This document shows, piece by piece, positions 25,351-34,163 of a stretch of 64,000 bases of DNA; positions within the stretch are counted from its first letter, which is position 1; each line of letters opens with the position of its first letter. Origin of the DNA: [Clostridium] innocuum (lineage in GTDB: Bacteria; Bacillota_I; Bacilli_A; Erysipelotrichales; Erysipelotrichaceae); NCBI GenBank assembly GCA_012317185.1, contig CP048838.1, forward strand, positions 3,162,001-3,226,000, in the 5' to 3' direction. A program made the translations under genes and the position numbers. Under the pieces are notes generated by a model that saw nothing but the letters and a program-made list of their open reading frames with translations, was not told the DNA's origin and did no database searches.

Positions 25351-25878
25351 TTAACAATTTTCAATGGCAAGAAGCTCTGCCCGGATACAGCGCCCCTGTA
25401 CCTCAACCACAGCATAGCCGCTGTGCGGAGTGCCATAGCACACAGAACCCGGATTGATCAAAACTACACCATCGACCTCGGTAAAGCACTGATGATGCGT
25501 ATGTCCGAAGAACAGCGTGTCGCAGCCCTTACGTTTTGCATAGGCCGCCAGCTTTCCATACAGGGTACGCATACACAGATCCATGATATCATCATTCTGT
25601 GTATGCTTCATTGCGAGAACCTCCTGCACGGTTTCATCGTCAAAAATATCTCCATGCAGACAGATAGCCTTGCGTCCCTCCAGCGTCAGCTTCATTTTTT
25701 TTGGAAGGCGATGGGAACGGTCATGATTTCCCTTCACAATGGAGCATTCATCAATTTCCTGTAACGGAAAGCCGACATCCCCCAAATGAATTTTCAAATC
25801 CGCAGCTGCATGCTCCTGCAAAATTCTTCGTGCAGCCTCTTGTTCTCCATGTGTATCGGACATCAATAGTATTTTCAT
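25351..25878 (-). CDS. YfcE/MJ0936-type metallophosphodiesterase
   Basis: About 175 residues with the calcineurin-like metallophosphoesterase motifs in order: MSDTHG at 5-10, HLGDVG near 37, KGNHDR near 52, HGD, FGHTHHQ near 125 and LINPGSV near 145. YfcE-type enzymes hydrolyse small phosphodiesters in a manganese-dependent way; the natural substrate is unclear. Start 25878 follows GAAGGTGTACAAC; an upstream ATG would add MKVYN. Confidence 0.9.
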   Translation of the reverse strand: MKILLMSDTHGEQEAARRILQEHAAADLKIHLGDVGFPLQEIDECSIVKGNHDRSHRLPKKMKLTLEGRKAICLHGDIFDDETVQEVLAMKHTQNDDIMDLCMRTLYGKLAAYAKRKGCDTLFFGHTHHQCFTEVDGVVLINPGSVCYGTPHSGYAVVEVQGRCIRAELLAIENC

Positions 25879-26134
25879 GTTGTACACCTTCATATCTGTT
25901 AGCTATATTATAATATGATTCCCGAAGAATAGGAATAGAAACTTTACAATTCAAAGAAAACACATTCCTCTTCTCCAATTTGTGCATTTGTCCATAGGCT
26001 CGTTTCCTTACCTTGCAAAGCCCCACATATCTTTTCTCTGTAATCGCGCGATACGCCTAGCTGGGCTATGCTTATTCACATATCTTATACTGAGATACAA
26101 AGATGATCTCAGAAAATAAAAGGAGGATTTTACT

Positions 26135-26365
26135 ATGTGTAACAACTGTGGATGTAACAGAGAATTCGGATTCAACGATGGCTGGGGAAACAACCGTTCT
26201 GATTGGAACAGCGGATGCGGATGCAACAACGATTACTACAACGACAACGCTGCGCTGTATGAAGCGGAATGTGTAGCCCGTGCTGCCCTGCGCCGTAGAA
26301 ACAGAGAAAACCGCTGTGCCCGGGAATTCGTTCGCTGCATGAAAAACGCTCGCTGCGGATTCTAG
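26135..26365 (+). CDS. Cys/Asn-rich 76-residue protein of unknown function
   Basis: The 76-residue product has nine cysteines (2, 5, 7, 28, 30, 46, 61, 68, 74), an Asn/Gly/Trp-rich first half (CNNCGCNREFGFND) and an Arg-rich helical second half (RAALRRRNREN). There is no signal peptide. Expression signals are strong: AAAAGGAGGATTTTACT before the ATG and a perfect terminator just after the stop. I recognise no family. The pattern could suit a metal-binding protein, a spore or surface protein that is cross-linked by cysteines, or a small RNA-binding protein; none is shown. Its own upstream and downstream signals make it a single-gene unit. Confidence 0.75.
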   Translation: MCNNCGCNREFGFNDGWGNNRSDWNSGCGCNNDYYNDNAALYEAECVARAALRRRNRENRCAREFVRCMKNARCGF

Positions 26366-26370
26366 TCAGG

Positions 26371-26402
26371 CTTGAAGGGTCTGTGATCCACAGGCCCTTT
26401 TT
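26371..26402 (+). terminator. Terminator of the Cys-rich gene
   Basis: AAGGGTCTGTG, ATC, CACAGGCCCTTTTT form a long GC-rich hairpin with a T-run, directly after the stop at 26365. Confidence 0.88.
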
Positions 26403-26739
26403 CCATATTTGAATATGCTGTATAGTGATTATCCAGCGTATGGCATATACATAGCTATAAACCTCACAAAGCTCATACAAAGGATTACAGGAAGACAGCA
26501 GGCTGCAAAGCGTTTAGCATAGCCGGTGCTCACGAATGCAGAGAGCAGCTTTTGAGGGTACGCTGTCCACAGGATAATCAACTCGCCTTGAGCCTACACG
26601 TTGCAATGATTTCTGAAAGGTGTAACTCCTGCTATCCTGCGCTATGACTACAGCTATTCTGTTTTCATACACGAAGAATTGCTTGCAGTTTTTATACCTG
26701 TATGCCATAATGAACTGCAATAGCAAGGGAGGATTTCTT
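26403..26739. other. Intergenic region with the promoter of the acetyltransferase gene
   Basis: No gene is evident. At its right end TTGCAG (26683-26688) and CATAAT (26706-26711), 17 bases apart, form a plausible plus-strand promoter for the acetyltransferase. Confidence 0.5.
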
Positions 26740-27336
26740 ATGGAGCATAAAGGAACAGCTGTTATCGCATCGAAGCGACTGCTTCTGCGCCGATTTGTCA
26801 TAGAGGATGCAGAGGCGATGTTTCACAACTGGGCCAGTGATGAAGAGGTTTGCAGATTTCTGACCTGGCCGCCGCATCAGGATGTAAATGTCACACGGCA
26901 TATTCTGCAGAATTGGATTGCAAGCTATGCACAGCCGGATTTCTATCAATGGGCCATTACATGGAAGGATCGTCCGCAGGAAGTTATCGGCTGTATTGGC
27001 GTTGTCGCTCAGAATGAGGATCTGGATATGGTGCATATCGGCTATTGCATCGGGAAAGCATGGTGGCATCGGCATGTCACCAGTGAAGCATTTACAGCCG
27101 TCATCCCGTTTCTGTTTGAAAAGGTGAAAGCAAACCGTATAGAATCAAAACACGATCCCGAAAATCCGAATTCCGGAAGGGTTATGCTGTCCTGCGGCCT
27201 TACCTATGAAGGAACGGCAAGAGAGGCAGACCGCAGCAATCGCGGTGTTACGGATGCCTGCTATTACAGCCTTCTGAAAAAGGAATATCCGCAATGGCTT
27301 CACAAAAGAGGGATGAAATCAACAGAAATCAGGTAA
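26740..27336 (+). CDS. GNAT acetyltransferase, RimJ/RimL-like
   Basis: About 198 residues. The N-terminus KRLLLRRFVIEDAEAMFHNWASDEEVCRFLTW is the usual start of RimJ/RimL-type N-acetyltransferases, and the acetyl-CoA region IGYCIGKAWWHRHVTSEA lies near 105-122 with the final NPNSGRVMLSCGLTYEG segment near 145-161. ATG at 26740 is preceded by AAGGGAGGATTTCTT. Such enzymes acetylate ribosomal protein N-termini or amino compounds; the target here is unknown. Confidence 0.85.
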   Translation: MEHKGTAVIASKRLLLRRFVIEDAEAMFHNWASDEEVCRFLTWPPHQDVNVTRHILQNWIASYAQPDFYQWAITWKDRPQEVIGCIGVVAQNEDLDMVHIGYCIGKAWWHRHVTSEAFTAVIPFLFEKVKANRIESKHDPENPNSGRVMLSCGLTYEGTAREADRSNRGVTDACYYSLLKKEYPQWLHKRGMKSTEIR

Positions 27337-27778
27337 CCGTCTGATCGTATCTGCTTCCCGCCACTTTTGTGTGTTTACAAATATGTGGGAGATGACAAAG
27401 CACAGATACTGCTTTGATAAAAAGCTATCCAGTAATGTTTGATACACCACCGATAAAAAGAGCTGGCAGCATCATGGGGCTCTTGCATTTGGGTATCGAC
27501 CAGCGGTAAAGAAAGAAGAAAGCTCCTGCAAAGCAGGGCTTTTCAGGTTGTGAAGTCGAATCAGGGGAACAGAAAAAGAAGATGACCGGGTGGTAAGCAC
27601 TCATCATCTTCGTATTCTAATTCCAATCATTCTTCTTACTGTTTTCATGATACCTGATCGAAATCCCCATGATTCCCGCATCATAGGGATTTGCTTCTTC
27701 TTTAGCTTTTCATACGTATATCCGTATGCAGTCCTCCAGCATAAAGGCAGCTTCTTTTCCATGCAATTTCCACAGGGT
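27337..27778. other. Intergenic region, no clear gene
   Basis: The region shows only short open frames. AGCTCCTGC/GCAGGGCTTTT at 27521-27543 is a hairpin with a short T-run and may end the acetyltransferase transcript. Confidence 0.4.
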
Positions 27779-28159
27779 TCAAATCATAGCGTCCAGAATA
27801 TCCTGCAGAGCCTGCTTTCCGTTCATTTTCCCAAAGGTTTTCATGTCGATGATATAAATAGGAATATCAAAACAATTCAGCTTCTTTTTCATGGAATCCT
27901 TCAGATACCGCATCTGCGGTGCAAGCCAGATGGCCTGCATGTGATATTCAAAATGATAACGGCGAATGAATTTTTCATCAATGATTTCCGCTGAGCCGTA
28001 AGCCAGAACAAGATCATTCTCCCGCAGGGCATCCTCCAGATGCGTCCCCAGCTCATGAATTTCCTCCACATAAATCTGTTCTCTGCTGCTCGCCTTTTGA
28101 ATCTGCTTACAAAACATACTACTGGTATTGCCGGTAGCACAGCATATATAAACTAACAT
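27779..28159 (-). CDS. PTS lactose/cellobiose-type IIB-like protein
   Basis: About 126 residues with the IIB-lac fold pattern: the phosphorylated-cysteine loop ICCATGNTSSMF at 5-16, LAPQMRYL near 80 and the C-terminal VIDM.DYG-like IYIIDMKTFGKMNGKQALQD. IIB proteins accept phosphate from IIA and pass it to sugar. No IIA, IIC or sugar enzyme is adjacent, so it may be an orphan or have a regulatory role. ATG at 28159 follows AAAGGAGGAACCCGT and overlaps the stop of the upstream hydrolase by 7 bases, so the two are co-expressed. Confidence 0.75.
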   Translation of the reverse strand: MLVYICCATGNTSSMFCKQIQKASSREQIYVEEIHELGTHLEDALRENDLVLAYGSAEIIDEKFIRRYHFEYHMQAIWLAPQMRYLKDSMKKKLNCFDIPIYIIDMKTFGKMNGKQALQDILDAMI

Positions 28160-28992
28160 ACGGGTTCCTCCTTTAGAAAAGCTCGTATCTCCTTCAGAAA
28201 TGCAGACCTTTGATCTGTGAACACCTCGTGTCCGCAATGCTCATAGAAACGTGTGATTATCGTTTTCCTATCGCAGGATGCGAGCTCATCATACAGCTGC
28301 TGCCAGCTGCAGACAGCATCCTGCTTTCCCTGCAAAATCAAAAGCGGCAGCTCGCAGCTGTCAAACAGGCCGTGAAAGCTGTGTTGGAAAAACCACGAGG
28401 ACATCGCACAGATATGACGAAGCGATTTTGACGGATTGTGTTCACTGTAAATAAAGGCACGAAAATCCTCGCTCGCAAACAATTCCTCCGGTGTCAAATG
28501 TACCTCTGCTTCCTGAGGCAGCGTTTGCATACGTACACGAAATGCTGCGGACATGCGTTCAAACTGATCCAGCAGCTGTGAACGACTGAAGCCGATTGCC
28601 GGTGAGCTCAGAATACAGCCTGTCAGCTCCTGCGCAAATTTCTCCAGACACAAGGCAGCCAGACAGCCTCCAAAGGAGCCGCCCCATATATACAGGCGCT
28701 TTACGCTCCAGCGCTCTTTGGTATCCTGTATTACGCGCTGTACATCCCTTGTAATAGTATCTATGCTTAATCCCTTTTTCAAATCATAATTCGATGCACC
28801 GCTTCCTCGCTGATCAAAATGGATACACAGGGCATCCTTTTCCAATGAACGAAACGCCGGCAGCTCCAGAATCGCCTGTGCACCACTGCCAGGACCGCCA
28901 TGCAGAAAAACGATTGCTGTGTCGCTGTCAAAGCTCCCGCAGGCATACACCTGTAAAAGACAGTCCTTGCTTTGTATTTGATAACGTTCCAT
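28153..28992 (-). CDS. Alpha/beta-hydrolase, proline iminopeptidase-like (S33)
   Basis: About 279 residues. The fold markers are FLHGGPGSGAQAIL near 35 (oxyanion region HGGPG), FDQRGSGAS near 68 (DQRGxGxS, typical of S33 prolyl aminopeptidases), nucleophile Ser in GGSFGG near 120, and the late His in YEHCGHEVF near the C-terminus. Proline iminopeptidases release N-terminal proline from peptides, which would fit the proline-rich metabolism encoded at 6-17 kb, but other ester or amide substrates are possible. ATG at 28992 has GGGAGGGACCT upstream. Confidence 0.85.
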   Translation of the reverse strand: MERYQIQSKDCLLQVYACGSFDSDTAIVFLHGGPGSGAQAILELPAFRSLEKDALCIHFDQRGSGASNYDLKKGLSIDTITRDVQRVIQDTKERWSVKRLYIWGGSFGGCLAALCLEKFAQELTGCILSSPAIGFSRSQLLDQFERMSAAFRVRMQTLPQEAEVHLTPEELFASEDFRAFIYSEHNPSKSLRHICAMSSWFFQHSFHGLFDSCELPLLILQGKQDAVCSWQQLYDELASCDRKTIITRFYEHCGHEVFTDQRSAFLKEIRAFLKEEPVC

Positions 28993-29117
28993 AGGTCCCT
29001 CCCACTCGTATAAATTCATCATAGCATGCCGCAATCGCTTATGCAAGGCGGAATGTACACATTCGGTTAAGCGGTTACGTAAATATACAAAGCAGTACAC
29101 TTTATCGGCGACAAGCC

Positions 29118-29450
29118 TTGACAAAATCCGGCAAGGGATGTGCACATGAGACGGCTGTCGAGCTGCTTTTCAACTGTGCCTGGGGCTCTGCATATCAGGA
29201 TTTCATTGATCAGATCATTGATTATCTGGTGAAACGCAATACAAAAATCATCTCCGGAATGGGAAAGGATGATGACACGGTATTCAATGCGTGCACGCTG
29301 CACTGGCTTACACAGATACAGGTTGAGGCATTTCTGCACATAGTATCTCATCACTACGCGCAGGAACAGGCATTGCAACAGAATCGCATTGTCGTTACCT
29401 TTCTGCGAAGCGGATTCGAAGGTCTGTATCAACAAGCTGTCAAGCAGTAA
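29118..29450 (+). CDS. Unrecognised ORF, possibly a regulator remnant
   Basis: An open frame (from a TTG at 29118, but open further upstream with no start codon and no ribosome binding site) encodes a helical sequence with AYQDFIDQIIDYLVKRN and VTFLRSGFEGLYQQAVKQ. A terminator follows directly, and a truncated ABC ATPase gene comes next. The helical C-terminal style resembles TetR-type ligand domains, so it may be the 3' remnant of a regulator that once preceded the transporter. This is a guess; no helix-turn-helix is left. Confidence 0.3.
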   Translation: MTKSGKGCAHETAVELLFNCAWGSAYQDFIDQIIDYLVKRNTKIISGMGKDDDTVFNACTLHWLTQIQVEAFLHIVSHHYAQEQALQQNRIVVTFLRSGFEGLYQQAVKQ

Positions 29451-29452
29451 AT

Positions 29453-29478
29453 CAGGGGTATACTCCCCTTTTCTTTTG
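29453..29478 (+). terminator. Terminator after the 29118-29450 ORF
   Basis: AGGGG, TATAC, TCCCC followed by TTTTCTTTT, immediately after the stop codon at 29450. Confidence 0.65.
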
Positions 29479-29532
29479 CGGCATAGCATAACACCGTTAT
29501 GTGATGGTGAATCAAACCGAGGAGGAAGTTGT

Positions 29533-29688
29533 ATGTATTTGCAAGCAAACAGCGTTGAAAAGTATTATGGTGACAGGAAAGCGCGTGTTCAGGTTTTGAA
29601 AGGAATCAGCTGTGAGATAGCACGTCGTATAGAGCAGCTGGAGCTGGGCAGTGCCTTAGGAGGATGCATAATACAACATAATCTGTAA
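29533..29688 (+). pseudogene. Truncated ABC transporter ATPase (N-terminal stub)
   Basis: The ORF has a good start (GGAGGAAGTTGT before ATG) and begins like MacB/LolD-type ATPases: MYLQANSVEKYYGDRKARVQ then VLKGISCEI. Homology stops there, before the Walker A loop, and 22 unrelated residues follow before a stop. The rest of the ATPase and any permease are missing, so this looks like a deletion remnant. Confidence 0.7.
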
Positions 29689-30319
29689 GCTGCAAAGCGC
29701 TTCGCATACAGTGAACAGCAACTGCAGGTGATTCCTGTTCATAGAGATCATGGGGCATATACGCTCTTCTGCTAAGCAGAAAAGCAGCGCAGCAGATTTC
29801 CTTTGATTAACAATATAGCGATACTGTTGGATAAGCGGAAACCTGTGAACGGGATGGAAACAGGTGTACGCAGGCTGAAAGTGAAACCGCTCTCCCTTTA
29901 TTTCTAAATGGAATACCGGCATGAGCAGACCTGATAAAGAATATGTATAGATAGAAAAGCCTTTGCGCTCATCGTCCGCGTCAGACTCATTGCAGCTGTT
30001 GCCGTGTTTTCAAAAACGGACAGGAGGCTGCAAAAAAAGCATGGCGATTCACCGTATGGCTTCCCTGTTCCAAGAGTACATCAGGCTATGGCAAAGCAAC
30101 CGTCAGGTTTGTGCAGCTCTTTCGAATTCAATCAAAGAACAGTAACAAAAAAAACCGTCACTACGTATTCCTTCCTGTCTGTCTGATTGCTTTCAAACGT
30201 ATTCTATGATACAATTTTCATACAGAAAACATCGCATTTATGCTTCAAATATCATCAATTAACAGCAAGATACAGCATCTGAATTCAAATTGCGGATTCA
30301 GAAAGTGAGGAACGTAAAG
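29689..30319. other. Intergenic region with no recognisable gene
   Basis: About 630 bases after the ABC stub contain only short frames on both strands. It may be what remains of the deleted transporter locus. The last 100 bases are AT-rich and should hold the promoter of the solute-binding protein gene. Confidence 0.4.
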
Positions 30320-31615
30320 ATGAAAAGGAAACACTTGGGAATCGGTATTCTGATGATCGCACTCCTACTGAGTGGCTGCAGCAGACAGAATGCTACGATA
30401 TATGAACCGGAAACTACACAAGCATCCTCAACGGAAACGAAGCTGACATTTTTCGGCTTTAAATATGAAGCAATCAATGTCGCAGCGATCGAAGACAGTC
30501 TGCGTTCCTTCATGCAGAAAAACAACCGTATCTCCATCACCTATGAAGGCATCAAGGGTGTGAATTACTATGAGGTGCTTGACAAGCGGATCAACACCAA
30601 AAACGGTGATGACATTTTCATGGTGGATCAGGCCTCTGTGCTGGCACTGAAGAAAAAAGGCGCGCTTGCGGATTTGTCCGACCTTTCAACAATCAATAAT
30701 TTCAGTGATCTTGTGAAAAATCAAATGAACGCAAACGGCAGCTTGCAATATGTTCCAACCTCCATATCGGCCTTTGGTCTGTATTGTAATGAGAATTTAC
30801 TGGAGAAGCACGGGCAGAAGATACCAAAGAATCTACAGGAATTCATGGAGGTCTGTGAATATTTCAAGCAGAAAGGAATCACCCCCATCGTGGCGAATAA
30901 CGATATTTCCTTGAAGACAATCGTGCTGGCAAAGGGACTGTTTCCCATTTATCAGATGCAGGACAAGGATGCGGTAATAAAGCAGTTTAATACAGGGGAA
31001 CGTGATCTGGCTAAGACACTGGAGCCCGGCTTTGCGCTGGTGGAGAAAATGATTGATCGCGGCTATGTCAATGCGCAGGAGGCTCTGAAAAGCGAAAAAA
31101 CAAAGGATGACCTGACGCTGTTTGCCAGGGGGGAACAGCCGTTTATGCTGAGTGGGGCATGGGCCGCTCCACGTCTGCGCGACCTGCATCCGGATTTCAC
31201 CTTTTCCATACATCCTTACCCCGTTCTGGAGGATGGCTGTGCACTGGTTATCAATATCGACACCCGCATCAGTGTCAATGCAGACAGTCCGCATGTGGAG
31301 GAAGCAAAGCAGTTTGTGGAGTACCTGACACAGCAGGATGTCCTGTTGAAATTTGTCAACAGCCAGAGCTCCTTCAGTCCGCTGAAGGATAAGCAAGCGG
31401 TGCAGGACAGTGCCCTACAGCCAATGGAATCTTATCTCACCAACGGTAGAAGCGTAATAGGAGCCGATGACAATCTGCTCTATCCCATCTGGAATCTCAC
31501 CCGTGAAAGTACACAAAGGCTATTAAAAAAAGAAGACAGTGCTTCTGTTGTTGCAGACCTTAGCAGGCAGCTTGCACAGATACGAAAGGAAAACAGCTAT
31601 GAAGACAATAACTAA
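30320..31615 (+). CDS. Extracellular solute-binding lipoprotein (family 1) paired with GGDEF-EAL protein
   Basis: About 431 residues. The signal peptide ends in lipobox LLLSGC with the lipidated Cys at residue 20. The mature part is a type I sugar-binding protein (LTFFGFKYEA, then NGDDIFMVDQASVLALKKKG, VPTSISAFGLYCNENLLEKHG and the C-terminal GAWAAPRLRDLHPDF). It would capture a sugar or oligosaccharide at the cell surface. No ABC permease or ATPase is near. Instead its last 17 bases overlap the start of a membrane GGDEF-EAL gene, suggesting it hands its ligand signal to that protein. ATG at 30320 has GTGAGGAACGTAAAG upstream. Confidence 0.88.
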   Translation: MKRKHLGIGILMIALLLSGCSRQNATIYEPETTQASSTETKLTFFGFKYEAINVAAIEDSLRSFMQKNNRISITYEGIKGVNYYEVLDKRINTKNGDDIFMVDQASVLALKKKGALADLSDLSTINNFSDLVKNQMNANGSLQYVPTSISAFGLYCNENLLEKHGQKIPKNLQEFMEVCEYFKQKGITPIVANNDISLKTIVLAKGLFPIYQMQDKDAVIKQFNTGERDLAKTLEPGFALVEKMIDRGYVNAQEALKSEKTKDDLTLFARGEQPFMLSGAWAAPRLRDLHPDFTFSIHPYPVLEDGCALVINIDTRISVNADSPHVEEAKQFVEYLTQQDVLLKFVNSQSSFSPLKDKQAVQDSALQPMESYLTNGRSVIGADDNLLYPIWNLTRESTQRLLKKEDSASVVADLSRQLAQIRKENSYEDNN

Positions 31616-33821
31616 ACGCTCTTTCTTTATCCTGTTCTCCATTGCCTCTGCCATTGGAATCGCGCTGGCTTCCATTGCCTTTGTAACAAATGTGAAATCG
31701 CTGCTTTGGGAAAAATCCGTAACCGATATCATCGAGGTAACACAGCAGGGCTCTCATGCACTGGATACCTATATAGAAAAAGACTACGATACTCTGCATC
31801 TGTTTGTCCGGGAGCTGCAGGAAACAAATGCAGCAGATCAGAAATCCATCCAGAAAATCATCAACGTATTCAATAAAGACGGAACCTCCTTTTACTGCAG
31901 CAATCTTTCCAGCGGTGATACCTACTCCAATCTGCCGGAACAGATACCGCGTATGAGCAAGAAGCAGAGAAACACCTACTCTGCAATGAGCGGAAGCAGT
32001 ATACGCGACCCGTTTCTTGATGACTATACCGGTGTGAAAACGATCGGTGTATATGAACGCTTTACCTTCCGGGATGGTACACAGGGACTTGCCCAGAAAA
32101 CAAGGCCGCTGTCTTCCATTACCGAACGCTTTTCACTTTCCTTTTTCAATCAGACCGGATTTTCCTATGTTGTTAATCAAAATGGCGATGTCCTGATCCG
32201 CTCGCTGCATAAGGACAGCAACCGCACCTTTCAGAATCTGTTCGATATCATCAATCTGCAGGGAAATGATGAAGCACGACTAGCTTCCTTCAAGCAGCGA
32301 TTAAAGGAGGCAAAGACGGGGGCGGCACAGTTCCGTTATCAGGATGAGGAATATATATTCTGTTATGTCCCTTTACTTAACGGGGATAACTGGAATATCG
32401 TCTCCATTATTCCCAACCGTATTATTATGCAGCAGGCAAACAGTATTATCAGGCAGACAATCGCATTGTGTCTGTCCATCCTGCTGCTTCTGGCCGCGTT
32501 TGGCTGTTTCTATCACAGAAATCGGAAAAAGCATCAGAAGGAAATTGAAAAGCTGGCCTTCTATGACAATCTTACCGGCCTATATCGCTACGAAAAATTC
32601 CTGCTGGACGGACAGCAGCTTCTGGAGAAAAAGGAGCAGCCATTTGCCGTACTGTATCTGGATATCATGGGCTTTAAGCTTTTGAATGATATGGAGGGCT
32701 ATAGCTATGGGGATCGTGTGCTGCTGTTTGTTGCGGATATTCTACGCTCACTCGCAAAGCAGCAGGAAATCTCCTGCCGTATCTCCGGAGATGATTTTGT
32801 CCTGCTTACCCCGTACAAGCAAAAAGCGGAGGTTCTCGAAAAATGCAGACAGCTTCTTTCTCTCACTGCTGCAGGGATTGACAACAAGCACAACATACCG
32901 ATTCGAATCGGTATCTGTTTGCAGGAGGATGCCGATATCAATAGCACCATCAGTACGCTTGTGGACAGAGCCCGTATGGCACAGACAGGGATTCACGATG
33001 ATTCCACAGCTGCATGGCAATTCTATAATCAGGAGATGCGTGAGATTCTGCTGCGCGATGCCGAGATGGAGCAGCATATGGAGCAGGCCTTAAAGGATGG
33101 AGAATTCCTGCATGTCATTCAGCCGAAATACGCATTGGACGGCAGCCAGATACTGGGAGGAGAAGCACTGCTTCGCTGGCAGCGCAAGGAACACGGCTTT
33201 ACAAGTCCCGGTGAATTTATACCATTATTCGAACGAAACGGCTTCATTCGCAAGCTGGACACCTATGTTTTTATATCCGTATGTCAGACCATTCAGAATC
33301 GGCTTGCGCAAGGAAAAGCAGTCGTTCCGATTTCTGTCAATGTATCCCGCATCCATTTATATCAGGAGGATTTTGCGGATACCTATATTGCTATCAAGGA
33401 ACAATATCACATTCCGGATGGCATCATAGAGCTGGAGCTTACGGAAAACATTCTGTTAAAAAACATGAAGGAGGTATTCGCCATTCTGGAGAAGCTTCGC
33501 TCTCACGGCTTCTGTTGCTCCATTGATGATTTCGGATCCGGCTATTCCTCTTTGAATGCGTTAAAGGATCTTCCGGTGGATGTGGTAAAGCTGGACAGAG
33601 TATTCTTTGACCAAAGCAGTCATGTGGAGCGCAATAAAACGATTTTGAAAAGTATGATCAGCATGGCCAAGGAGCTGGATATGAAGGTCGTTGCGGAAGG
33701 CATTGAATGTAGACAGCAGCTGGATATGCTGCAGGATACCGGCTGCGATATGGTTCAGGGCTTCATCTATGCAAAGCCGTGCAGTGAGAATGACTTCTAT
33801 CACCGTCTGGAAACAGAATAA
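31599..33821 (+). CDS. Membrane Cache-GGDEF-EAL protein (probable c-di-GMP phosphodiesterase)
   Basis: About 740 residues. One membrane helix at 9-30, an extracellular Cache-like sensor (about 31-285, with TGFSYVVNQNGDVLIRS near 185), a second helix at about 288-306, a GGDEF domain and an EAL domain. The GGDEF signature is SGDDF near 395, probably not a functional cyclase site. The EAL domain keeps the catalytic pattern: EALLRW (about 522), LELTEN, SIDDFGSGYSSL, VKLDR, VVAEGIE and QGF. It should degrade c-di-GMP in the cytoplasm in response to an outside signal. ATG at 31599 with AAAGGAAAACAGCT overlaps the upstream lipoprotein gene. Confidence 0.92.
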   Translation: MKTITKRSFFILFSIASAIGIALASIAFVTNVKSLLWEKSVTDIIEVTQQGSHALDTYIEKDYDTLHLFVRELQETNAADQKSIQKIINVFNKDGTSFYCSNLSSGDTYSNLPEQIPRMSKKQRNTYSAMSGSSIRDPFLDDYTGVKTIGVYERFTFRDGTQGLAQKTRPLSSITERFSLSFFNQTGFSYVVNQNGDVLIRSLHKDSNRTFQNLFDIINLQGNDEARLASFKQRLKEAKTGAAQFRYQDEEYIFCYVPLLNGDNWNIVSIIPNRIIMQQANSIIRQTIALCLSILLLLAAFGCFYHRNRKKHQKEIEKLAFYDNLTGLYRYEKFLLDGQQLLEKKEQPFAVLYLDIMGFKLLNDMEGYSYGDRVLLFVADILRSLAKQQEISCRISGDDFVLLTPYKQKAEVLEKCRQLLSLTAAGIDNKHNIPIRIGICLQEDADINSTISTLVDRARMAQTGIHDDSTAAWQFYNQEMREILLRDAEMEQHMEQALKDGEFLHVIQPKYALDGSQILGGEALLRWQRKEHGFTSPGEFIPLFERNGFIRKLDTYVFISVCQTIQNRLAQGKAVVPISVNVSRIHLYQEDFADTYIAIKEQYHIPDGIIELELTENILLKNMKEVFAILEKLRSHGFCCSIDDFGSGYSSLNALKDLPVDVVKLDRVFFDQSSHVERNKTILKSMISMAKELDMKVVAEGIECRQQLDMLQDTGCDMVQGFIYAKPCSENDFYHRLETE

Positions 33822-34163
33822 AGCAATACCTGCAAGGCATCTGGCAGGCTGAAAATAAAAGAGATTTCTATCAAATGGAACTACGTAGGCTGATTGCCGA
33901 TATCCGCAAATCAGATGCGCCGCTACCCATAGATGAGAAGTCTCTTTTTGTTGGCGAAGGCCTTGCAGGAAATATACCAGTTTTAACAAGCAGCCGCAGA
34001 AACAGCCTTATCAGAAGTTCCCTTTTGATGATACTGTAACCCTGCATGGCGCTATAGACTGCGGCAGCTTCACAGCCGGATGCAGCCGGTAAAGGAAAAC
34101 AGCCTTTAACCGCTGCCTGTACCGATGCCCCATAGAAATGCTGCATTCCCAATTCATACAGGT
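33822..34163. other. Intergenic region between converging genes
   Basis: A plus-strand frame beginning MELRRLIADIRKSDAPLPID near 33874 runs about 54 codons. It has no ribosome binding site and no recognised family. I see no strong terminator. Confidence 0.3.

Noticed and set aside
26500..26540. Short similarity GCTGCAAAGCG-TT-GCATA with 29690-29710
   Set aside because: Too short and imperfect to call a repeat family.
29067..29489. Minus-strand ORF of 140 codons
   Set aside because: It is opposite a terminator and a plus-strand frame, lacks a ribosome binding site and resembles no family.
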